From: Panopea generosa
Lineage: Eukaryota; Mollusca; Bivalvia; Adapedonta; Hiatellidae
Length of the DNA stretch: 64,000 nucleotides
Direction of reading: 5' to 3'
Assembly (NCBI GenBank): GCA_029582155.1
Contig: CM055899.1
Location: 85,786,056-85,850,055, forward strand
Within the stretch, counting starts at the first letter, position 1. The number at the start of each line of letters is the position of its first letter. The notes beneath the pieces are model-generated. The model had not been told where the DNA came from. It saw nothing but the letters and a program-made list of their open reading frames with translations, and searched no databases. The translations under genes were made by a program, and so were the position numbers. Below, piece after piece: positions 9,401-21,400 of this stretch.

Positions 9401-12400
9401 AAATCTTAATTACGCACCAGAAGTTAAATCAATTGGATGATACGAAAATTGATGTAGAAGATTAGTCTTGGTACTCATTCAATTCTATGAATACTGGTAC
9501 CAGTACAACATACTAATGGAAGAAGCTTGATTGTTATTTTTAACTGAACTGATGCACTCATAACATTCAGATATAATATTTTTTGTAACAAGCTTGGTTG
9601 AATAATAATGTTTACACATTGGATTTGTTGAATTTTTTTTTTCTGGGTGACCTTATGCTTTTTCTAAAAGAGTCAACTATCTTGTCAGCTTTTATATAAA
9701 ATCTTATTCTATTTAAAATCTTATACATAACCAGTAATTTGGATTCCTGGTTGCTTTCTGGATAGATGGCAGTTTCAGATCTGACATCGTCTGATTGCGC
9801 AACTCTTGCTTCCTGAGTGATGATAGATGAAAAACGAATCTTGCAGCATTATGTTACATCATTTCAATTTTAATGATATCTTTTTGCCCCAGCTATAATA
9901 GTCTATAACAGCATTCAAAATCACCTATACTGATAATATGAAATCATTTAACTAGAAAAGACTCAACATAGTTTATATAATAAGACAATCAGTATGCAGT
10001 TGTGTTTCCCTAAAAAAATAACAAACCTACCAAAATATAACAAGTACTTTTCATGAAAGATTTGTGAATTTTATTGATTTCAAAATCAACAGATCTCAAA
10101 TCAACTCATAAGATATGAATAAAATAATTTTGACAGAGACATATAAACACTTAAGTAATTAAGCCACTGACTTTTTATGCCATGCTGAGGTGCAGGAATG
10201 TGATTCATTACTCAACCAAATTCTTCCACACATATATATATATATATATATATTAAATGTCACTTTTGCTGCATGATATTTCTTACAGTATTGTTTCAAC
10301 TACCTTTAATTTAAATTTAAAGTAAACATGTGACAATTTAGCATGTACATACCATTTCAAGCAGCAAATGATTGGTTCTTTACTTGGACATATCTCGTGC
10401 GAGGGTGCCTCATATATGGTGAATGCACTTTACAGGAATAAGAAGAAGAACATTCTTGGGAAAACCCAGTATGGCTATACTACAATGGCTGCTTGTAATT
10501 GTTAAATGTAATTCTGGCTGTCTATAGATATAATACCAGAGATCTGTGCAAAATCATAGAAATAAAAAAGAAATTATTCATTTATAAATTTATTTACTCA
10601 ATATTTCAAGTCAGATTTTGTAAAATTTCATATTTGCAACTTTTTTTATATTCATATCACTTTCAGTCAGTTTTTCATCTTGATTCATTATTTGTCCTTC
10701 TTTCAGCGAGAGAGCAAACCAAAGAAATTAAAGAAGCTGCAGAATACATCTGCTAAAGTAGAGAACAGGTTTTCAATCACTTTAAAAGGTAAGAATAGGT
10801 ATATTTTATACTCTATATATGACAAGTCTCCAAAATTGTCACTGAAACACTGTTATAATTCTTAAATAATAAAATATCTCCCACACTATCACTTACATTT
10901 TATTACTGATTTTAAGACAATGGTACCCAGCAATATGTACATTTTCTATTCATTGCTGTACAAGACTATGGTGCCCAGTATGATTTACATATTTTATCCA
11001 TTACAAGACTATGGTGCCCAGCATGAGAAGACAGAAACCCTGGAGGAGTATGTGGGCTCAACAACATCGCCCTGGAATCTTGACTACAGCTGGTCCCAGG
11101 AGGCAAGACAGTTGCGCGAGATAGCTGTCAAATCACCATGGCTCATAGATGATAACTTTGTTCTGAGCCATTTTAAAACTCTTAGGATTGTTAATAAAAA
11201 TGTGAGTTTGTGTATTTACTACTTTTAGTTCACCTGATTAAAGTTTTGCTGAACTATTCCTACAAATGGTTGTCTGGCATTATCATCTTCCTGTACAAAG
11301 TTCTGTTTCTTTTAGTTTATACTAAATTAAGTTAACTCAATTTCGAAAATTTGAACCATTCTTGAGTCTGATTCTTGGACAGAACCAGTACTAAGCGCTG
11401 TTTTTTTGAGAGGCGTCAGATTGAACTTGAGATTGAACCCAAAACTTCTGTTGTGAGGGGTCAACACTCTATCCATTAAACTACTGCTCCACTTAAATTT
11501 TCTTTATTTTAAGCAACCACCTTAGCAGATTTGGAGAGAATAGTGTGACATATTGCACATTTCTGAGGAGCTGTTTGAAGATTTTTATTTTATATCTCCT
11601 GTGACTGCTTTGTTTCTTTATGTATTGGAAGTTGCCAACAGAAACTGTTGGAGTAGCTCCAAAATAAAAAAATCATAATATATGTATTGAATGAGAAGTT
11701 CAAATTCAATGGATGACAAGACCATTATGCAGATAAAAAAATGATGTCCATCCACTATATACAAAATTATTGTTTGTTCGGTTGTTTATTTAGACTTGTG
11801 ATTTTTGTCACCATTTAAAATCCACTGTGACAGTTGTTATGAAAAGTAGAGTAGTTTTGACATATGCTATTTGTTTGATATCATCAACAAATTGTGCAAA
11901 TTATTTTGGCCTTCTCTCTCAAATTGTCTTTTTCATAAAATATTAAAGATTGTCACCATGCAGGCACAAAGACCATCTGAAGATGGAGTTCTTCATAATA
12001 TATATATAAAAATTTTAAATTTCATACATTAATATTTCCCATTGAATAGATTCTCTGGTTTGGTAATTTTGGCAATATCTTCATCAGAAATTCAAAAAGT
12101 TGCCACATTGGCATCATAATTTGGATTAAAGTGCAGTCAAACCTGCCTTAAGCAGCCAGTCAAGGGAAGGAACAAAAGTGGTCTTTTTTAATTTAAGACT
12201 TAGAAGAAGGTTGTTGCTTAATACTGGTTAATTTGCTTTGAAAACTTAGATGTTGGAAATAGCAAATGTGGCTGCTAAAGACAGGTGGCACTTTATAGAA
12301 GGGACCCCTTACATGGGTTTGACTGCATTAAACATAGGAAATTTATAGAAATGACAACTGCTCTATACCGTTTTTTAGCGTTTAAAAAAAATGACAGCAA

Positions 12401-15400
12401 TCCTTATTAGGTTGTTCCTTTTCAAAGACATGTTGTGTTGTGTTTATTTTGTCACTCCCCATAATCTAACATTGTCTTTATGTCTTGTGTACAGTTTTCT
12501 ATCTTGTTCTATTGCAGGTCACAGAAATAGACCCAAACTTACTGAAATTTCAAAACTTAGAAGAACTTACGCTCAGCTGCAATTTAATATCAGAGATTGA
12601 GTCAAAGAACTTGCCACCTAACTTAAAGGTACATGAGTTAACATTAATGTTTATATGGGTATCAGTATCACTTTCAAATGGAATAAGTATTGAAGTACAT
12701 TTTATATCTATATTGAATGACACTGGGGTGTTACATTTTTATGTTTATATAGATATCAGTATCACTCCCAAATGTAATTATTATTGAAAAACATCCTTAA
12801 ATACTTATTAAATGGCACTGGGGTGTTACATTTTTATGTTTATATAGATATCAGTATCACTCTCAAATGTAATTACTGGATATATTGAAAAACATCCTTA
12901 AATTCTTATTAAATGACACTGGGGTGTTACATTTTTATGTTTATATAGATATCAGTATCACTCTCAAATGTAATTACTGGATATATTGAAAAAAACATCC
13001 TTAAATTCTTATTAAATGACACTGGGGTGTTACATTTTTATGTTTATATAGATATCAGTATCACTCTCAAATGTAATTACTGGATATATTGAAAAACATC
13101 CTTAAATTCTTATTGAATGACACTGGGGTGTTACATTTTTATGTTTATATAGATATCAGTATCACTCTCAAATGTAATTACTGGATATATTGAAAAAAAC
13201 ATCCTTAAATGCTTATTATATGGCACTGGGGTGTTACATTTTATGTTTATATGAAAGCCCTGCATTTTAAAAGAGGGCTTAGATATGTTCTGTTATGAAA
13301 TTCAATGTATATTTCTTCTGACTATAATTATGGAGATTTTAGTATTATCATTATTACACATATTGTCAAAATGCTAAAAATCTGTAAGAATTATTGTCTG
13401 TCCTTTCGTCAGGTGTTGGAAGTTTGTGCCAATGAGATTAGTGACCTTTCAACTCTGTGCGTAAAACCACCCAGACTTATCCACCTTGGGCTTGGCTACA
13501 ACAAGATTTCATTTATTGGCGATTATCTTACTGGTGGATATTGGTGAGTGAAGTTTTGGGTCACTGCTTCCATTATTATTAATTAATCAATACAAAGAGA
13601 AATAAAATGTGTTTGGAATTAGGAGACAACCCTTTAACATTTGAGTAGAAGTGGGTGCAGAGATTTTATCCCAAATACATCAATTCAGAATGTTAAAAAT
13701 AAATCATTTTTGCTTTTTTCCTTGAGTGGCTGCTTAAGACATGTTTAACTTTGTTTATTTTTTTATTTAATCTGAAAACTATTTTAAAAAGAGGCTCATA
13801 AATATTTAGTTTTTTTCCCATCCTCTTCACTAATATTTTATTTCAAAGTATCAATCTTATCTATTTGTTATTGTCTGGACCCAGTTAGCTCAGCCGATAG
13901 CCTGTCAGACTTCTAATCCAGAGGTCATGTGTTTGATTCCCTTGCCCAGCCTAAGTTTCCGTGATAATGAATTACCAAATTGCGTCTCATTGTCATTTGT
14001 ATTCCACAGCTGATTCAAGTGGGAAAGTTATCAGTTATTTGTGACGATGGGTGTGCTTGAGTACTGGTTAACCTTCCAGAATCCTAGGTTAACTGATCAT
14101 CTGTAAGCCCTTGATGGCATAAGAATGACGCTAAAAATTCAAACATTTCATTATTTGTTTATTGAGTTACAGGTTGTGTCTTCTGTCTCTGGACCTGAGC
14201 AACAATAACTTGAATGGTCTTCTAGATGTAGTCAACAAGGTCGGTTCCCGGTCCAAACATATTCATTATTTATTTATTACATTACAGGCCATGTCTTCTG
14301 TCTCTGGACCTGAGCAACAATAACTTGAATGATCATCTAGATGTAGTCAACAAGGTCTGTTCCCTGTCCAAATATATTCATTATTTATTTATTACATTAC
14401 AGGCCATGTCTACTGTCTCTGGACCTGAGCAACAATAACTTGAATGATCTTCTAGATGTAGTCAACAAGGTCTGTTCCCTGTCCAAATATATTCATTATT
14501 TATTTATTACATTACAGGCCATGTCTACTGTCTCTGGACCTGAGCAACAATAACTTGAATGATCTTCTAGATGTAGTCAACAAGGTCTGTTCCCTGTCCG
14601 AATATATTCATTATTTATTTATTACATTACAGGCCATGTCTTCTGTCTCTGGACCTGAGCAACAATAACTTGAATGATCTTCTAGATGTAGTCAACAAGG
14701 TTGGTTCCCTGTCCAAATATATTCATGATTTATTTATTACATTACAGGCCATATCTACTGTCTCTGGACCTGAGCATCAATAACTTGAATGATCTTCTAG
14801 ATGTAGTCAACAAGGTCGGTTCCCTGTCCAAATATATTCATGATTTATTTATTACATTACAGGCCATGTCTACTGTCTCTGGACCTGAGCAACAATAACT
14901 TGAATGATCTTCTAGATGTAGTCAACAAGGTCTGTTCCCTGTCCGAATATATTCATTATTTATTTATTACATTACAGGCCATGTCTTCTGTCTCTGGACC
15001 TGAGCAACAATAACTTGAATGATCTTCTAGATGTAGTCAACAAGGTTGGTTCCCTGTCCAAATATATTCATGATTTATTTATTACATTACAGGCCATATC
15101 TACTGTCTCTGGACCTGAGCATCAATAACTTGAATGATCTTCTAGATGTAGTCAACAAGGTCGGTTCCCTGTCCAAATATATTCATGATTTATTTATTAC
15201 ATTACAGGCCATGTCTACTGTCTCTGGACCTGAGCATCAATAACTTGAATGATCTTCTAGATGTAGTCAACAAGGTCGGTTCCCTGTCCAAATATATTCA
15301 TTATTTATTTATTACATTACAGGCCATGTCTTCTGTCTCTGGACCTGAGCAACAATAACTTGAATGATCTTCTAGATGTAGTCAACAAGGTCGGTTCCCT

Positions 15401-18400
15401 GTCCAAATATATTCATTATTTATTTATTACATTACAGGCCATGTCTACTGTCTCTGGACCTGAGCAACAATAACTTGAATGATCTTCTAGATGTAGTCAA
15501 CAAGGTCGGTTCCCTGCCCAAGTTAAGGAATCTTGTTCTCCAAGGCAACCCACTCTCCGTATGTATCTCAGTTCTCGTATAGCTAGTTATCTAAGAGAAA
15601 TTTTAGATAAACATAGATTCTTTCATGACTATATATTTTAACTTGATTAATAAGTTAGCTCATAGCTTTGTATTTAACTCTTAAGTTCATTTCCTTGGAA
15701 GAATTTTTTTTTTCGAGAGGCTATCAGACCTGATCGAACATAAGACCAAAGCCACGACTTCTGGTGTGTGAGTGGCCAATACTCTATCCACTGCAAGCGC
15801 CTGCTCTAAATTATATATATTAACAGTAATCACACAAATTACTTATTCCAGTTGATTCCTGGTTACCGTGGTTACACAGTGGACAGTCTGAGAAAGCTGA
15901 GCGTACTTGATGACATCATGATATCAGCAGATGAGAGGCATTATTTCAAAGGGCTTGCAAGGAGAAGAGGTGATACACACTATTTTGAAATTGTTTTACT
16001 TTTATTCTTTAAAATCAACATCTGTCACATCATCATTTTATGTGTATTGTCTGATGTGTATTATCAGGTATCCTGCAGACTTTCACATGTTATTTAACTA
16101 AACAGTGTATCATATGCTGATTTGACCTTTGTCGTTCTGAGGTCATGCTAAAGCTTTTAGATTTTGAATTAAATTCATTCGTTTTAAGATAATATAATAT
16201 AAATTTCTAGTACCTACATGTAAGCATCTGTTGTTAGAAGTTAAGCTCATAATTTAAGGTCATAGGTCAAGGTCAAGGACCTGAGGAGTTTATAATCATA
16301 ATCAAAATCTAGAGGAAGGTACTAAAGACATTTTTGCCAAAGATGTCACAGTTGTTATAAATCATACAAATTTAAAATGCCTGGATGATGTATAATTAAT
16401 TGTATTTTATTTCAAAATTTATATTGATGAATTCAACACTGCCATTACTTTCTGTGAGTAGAAGTCACATATGAATTAATAAATTGATTGAAGTTAAAAA
16501 TTGAATATTTAGCATTATTTTATAAATGCCATTGAGGGCTAACGGATGATCAGTTAATTTAACCATTCTTTCCTGGTATCATTGACATTTTAACTATAAC
16601 TCAAGAATGCCTATCTCTGCAAGTAACTGATAACTTTACCACTTGAATCAGTGATGAGAGACGCAATGTTTTATATCAATCATCATGAAGAATGTGGCTG
16701 GGCTGGGATTGCAACTCATAATTCCTGGATTGATAGACACACTACTGACTGGGCTAACCAGCCTGGGCATTTCATATGAAATTTTGAAACTGAACATCAG
16801 AGGGATTTAGCGACACATGGTATTTATTTATAAAATTCATCATCAAAATCCACATTAGTTTCATTTTACCGAGCAGTTTTTCACGCCTTGAAATATTTCT
16901 TCTTTTTTCACAGAGTTTATTCTTGATGAGGCCAAGGTCAAGTTGGCTGTGACCTACATGAAGGGAATACCAGTGCCAGATGAGATTAAGGTCTGTCTCC
17001 ATTTTATATATAGTTTTCTTCTTCTTTTTCTCTCTGTGAATTTTACTGTCCATGCTTGTTAGATTACTTGTTGTCTAAGTAATGGTTGTATATTTTCTCA
17101 GCATGCCACATATGAGGTTCTGGACAAAAAAAACATACCAAGACTTCAAGTTTATTTTTTTAGTGAGGTTTAACACCATTTTCAACACATCGCACGTTAC
17201 ATATGGCATATCTTGTTTTACTTGCCAACCACTTTAAAATATAAAACAATAAAAACGTTTATAAGTGCATTACTAAGGTCCTCCATGGCAGGGTCTAAGA
17301 CATCATCTTAAAATCACTTACATCTCACTGCTGAGGTCACTGGTTCAAACCCAGCTTGCTGCCGAAAATACTTTGAGAAAGTTTTCCAGTAACTTGCAGT
17401 GATTCTACTTAAATTCATTCTCTGGGGTCTTCATCCAACACTTAAATTAGATGTCATGTACCGTACAACCCCGGATAAATTGAACACACACCATTATAAA
17501 ATCACCCCTCTCCTCAATTTTTTATGGAAAATATTATGACTTACCACCCTGAAAGTTGATCTTTAAACCAATAAATACAAAGATTTCATTCAGTTTAAAC
17601 ATTTGAACGTTGAAGAAATTTCTCATCACTTGCACTGTTATATTTGCACTATGGTATTTTACACATATGTTTCATACAAATTTATAAATTTTAATTTCTT
17701 AGGATTTTTCAAAATTCATAACCCCCGGGGGAATTTATTCCAGGTATACAGAATAATCTGTCATGAGTTTAAAAAGGTTTGAAGCAAAATGTTCATGATT
17801 ACAATTCCAAGTATTTAAAATAAATTTTATTTTATTCTTCATGTTAGACAAAATGAAATAAATGACATTGTCTTTTTTCTACAGAACCCTGAGGATCAAC
17901 CAGAATTTCCTGTTATAGAGAGAAAATATTTTGTGCAATTTATGTTCCTGGAGGACTCAGCCTCAAAAACAGAAAGTCTCCAAGTGTCTCATGATGATGA
18001 ATTAGAAATTGGGGATTTCTCTGCAGAAATGACAGACAGAACAGAACTACCAGATCCGGATATCATGGTAATTTTGCCAGCAACTTAAGAAATAGGTCAT
18101 GGTTCTCTTTACCAACTGGTCCAAGATGCCATTTCGAGATCACTTACCTCTCACATCTGTGGTCATGGATTTAAGTCAAGCTTGGTCCAAAAGCTTTATT
18201 TGTGAAAGTTTGGCAGTTATTTGCAGAAGAATGGTGGTTCTATTCAGATTTTTATATATAGATCTGGAGTCTTCATCCACCAATATTTGTATGCCTTACA
18301 TATAACATATGATGTGTTATAAATGGTGTTAAATTCATTAAAATTTGGTCAACTTCAGCAGTGATTCATTCTTGGCATTTTTGAATTTAGAAAATTGTTC

Positions 18401-21400
18401 ATTTTTTTACCTCTGTTTATCATCCGAATAAAAAAAATCTAAACTGAGGTTGAATTTATTGTACATTTCTATAAAAAAATCTTCTCTCCTTTGAATCTGT
18501 CTTTAATAATTAATGACAGGCCCAAATGAGAGTTGATTAATTATTGCTATTTTAATTAAGGTATTCCAACATCTGCTTGAAAAGAGCAAAACATGTGCCA
18601 TTTCAATTTTCACAGAAAGAAATGTAAAATATATTAGTTTACATGGCTTGCTTTCAATTAGCCAATCAAAATACAGCTTTCAAAAATGTTTGAAAATCGT
18701 CTGAGCATGTCATAACAATATGCAAGCAAATATGGAATAATTCAGTTCTGTTTGTTATTTAGTAAGAATAAGTATGTGGCTATCAACCAATGATAATTAA
18801 TGGTGTGTTTCATTAAGCAATTTAACAGGTTCAGAGCAAGATATGACACTCAGTAAATCTGCGGATGACTTAACATGAAGGATGCAAGTATTGTCTGCTG
18901 ACTGGGCAGTGGTGTGTAAGTAATCCACACCTCTGATAGATAGGGAAAAGTTTTTTTATAATATTAATTCACTTTCAACAGGAACTTGAGAATGGGGACC
19001 AGTCAATAATTGAGAAGAATGTCATCTTTACCCAGGAACCAGACATCACACACACAATAGACAGAATAGGTAATTATCATTTAGTTTTATATTTGGTTCC
19101 TTTTTGTGATTATATTTATTTTTTTTATTAAAAATAGACTTTTGCAATTTATAATTTTATTACTCACAAAATTTCTGAAATCACTGGTTGGTTGATAACT
19201 TTTGATGACATCATGTGGAAATTATGAATGGAAACCACTCAAAAAGTCAATAAAGATAGGGTTAGTGGTTCCCCTACAATGTGGAGCCTAAAGTCTGATC
19301 TTCTTTGATGATTTGAAGTGGGAGTGTTTGTAAATATTGCACATGGCTGGTTTACTCAGATTATTATATGTACACCTTAGTAACCTGTTGACAGTATATC
19401 TACATAAATGAACTGTGATTGCTGCTGCAAAGGCTTTAGCTATAATATACCATATAAGCAGAGTGGTAGTGTAGTGGATAGAGTGTTGGCAGCTCATGCC
19501 AGAGGTAACAGGTTAAATCCCAACTCAACCAAAAAACTACTCTCAATACTGGTTGTACCCAGAAAGCGAACTCAAGAGCTGTTCATATAAGCTTTGAGCT
19601 TTCTTAGCATTTGAGCTGAAATAAATTAGCATTAACTAATAACCAGTCAAACCTGTCTTAAATAGCCAGTCAAAGGAAGGAGCAAGAGTGGTCTTTTAAG
19701 ACAGAATGTTGCTTAATACAGGTAAATATTTGGTCTGAAAGCATTAAAAGAAATGAGAAATAGCAAATATAGCTGCTTAAGACAAGTGGCTGCTTAATAG
19801 AGGTGACTGCTTGCACAGGTTTGGCTGTACAATGAATTCCATAATATATAGTTCCATAGAAATCAGTGACTGAACTTCTGCTGAAAATAGGAATACCTGC
19901 AATTAGGCTGCATACATTTTGACAAAAGACCACCCTTTGTTGAAATCATTCAGATAACTTCTGTTGAGTCTGTAGACAATTGCCTTTATAATGGGTTTGC
20001 CATTGGTTCAGAACTTCTCCACTACTGTGGAGATGTCAACCAGTCTTCCATTTACTGCAGGACAAAAGAAATAAACTGGTTGTCATATGCAGGATCTGGA
20101 AGAAATCACTCCAGTGGAGTTTGATAGAGCTCCATCGTCTTTCTATCCAGTAAAACTGGCAGCCATATAACTCTAAATATGGTTATTACTCACCAATTTT
20201 ATCACATTAAAGATTATATATGACACCCAGTTTTATTGATGGCAGGAAAACTCAAAACTAATCAGAATGCAATAACATTTTTCTGTTAAAAACTGAAAAT
20301 TTCTGACTGTGTGCACAAAATAACACTTATGTATTGACGTATAACCTTTATTTACTTAAAAGTTATCAAATTAACAGTAATTGAATATTGGCACAAACTT
20401 TAATATGTCCCGCAATAAAGTTGTGCAATGTTTACATTGAACTCCGTAAACTTCACGAACAAAGTCTCGAAAACAATATTGGGACCGAGTCTTCACGATG
20501 TTATCCAATGATTGATCGGAAACCCAAAAGCAGTTTGTTACATAAAATGTCAGGTACATAAAATGTCATGTATATAAAATGTCAGGTACATAAAATGTCA
20601 GGTATATAAAATGTCAGGTACATAAAATGTCAGGTGGTGGGTTAGCTGTTCAGTATATGTTTATTCTCAATTACATCTATTGGAACATTTCATTCATTTG
20701 TGTTTATTTTTGTTATCATTAACTTAAGCCGAGATGCCTGCTGAACCAACTCCAAGTCCAGAAATGACAGAAAAGAAAAAAGAAGAACAAAATGAACCAA
20801 GGGTTATAAAGGTACATCTGATTTTTTGCATGAATTTGCTGTTAGCACAAACTGACAGATGACAAAGGATTCATACTTACCATGTGTGGCCATCAGTCCA
20901 GGGGTTGTGAGTTTGTGTGGCCATCAATCCAGGGGTCATGAGTTTGTGTGGCCATCAATTCGGGGGTCATGAGTTTGTGTGGCCATCAATCCAGGGGTCG
21001 TGAGTTTGTGTGGCCATCAATTCGGGGGTCATGAGTTTGTGTGGCCATCAATCCAGGGGTCGTGAGATTGTGTGGCCAATAATCCAGGGGTCATGAGTTT
21101 GAATCCCTGTCTGTCCACAGACTCTGTGGTGATTAATATACCACACTGCATCTCACTGTCATTCATCTCTCACTGCTGATTCAAAGTGGAAAGTTATCAG
21201 TTACTTGTGGAGATGGGTGTGCTTGAGTACTGATTAACCTTCCAGGATCCCATAAAGAGTGATAAGGTTCACTGATCATCTGATAGCCATTGAAACTAAA
21301 TATTCAAACAAGGAAACAAATCATACATGATCTGTCAAAACTTTTTGCAAGATTTTTTAATTATTTGTCAATGTGGAATTTTAGAAGTCAAGAAAATCAG

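Larger units (their letters stand above)
6464..10706 (+). other. LRRC43 intron 1
   Basis: Contains the 58-bp repeat, three LINE 3' fragments (7278-9060), a hAT-like MITE (9083-9325) and a (TA)n run near 10230-10252. I see nothing recognisable in 6560-7090 and 9330-10220. Confidence 0.75.
11202..12517 (+). other. LRRC43 intron 3
   Basis: Contains an inverted SINE S3 head (11395-11495) and the CAGTCAAACCTG MITE (12134-12325). I see nothing in 11500-12130. Confidence 0.7.
19070..20728 (+). other. LRRC43 intron 10
   Basis: Contains SINE S3 (19458-19640), a MITE (19644-19827), the truncated frame (20310-20559) and a 16-bp repeat (20546-20640). The remainder is unremarkable. Confidence 0.7.

Noticed and set aside
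13877-13950. Possible tRNA-Arg gene
   Set aside because: The tRNA-like head lacks a complete acceptor stem and is followed by a body shared with three other loci, so it is a SINE head.
14701-15243. Two identical 65-codon frames as separate small LRR proteins
   Set aside because: They are read-throughs of units in the 115-bp exon 6 array and end in an array-derived stop.
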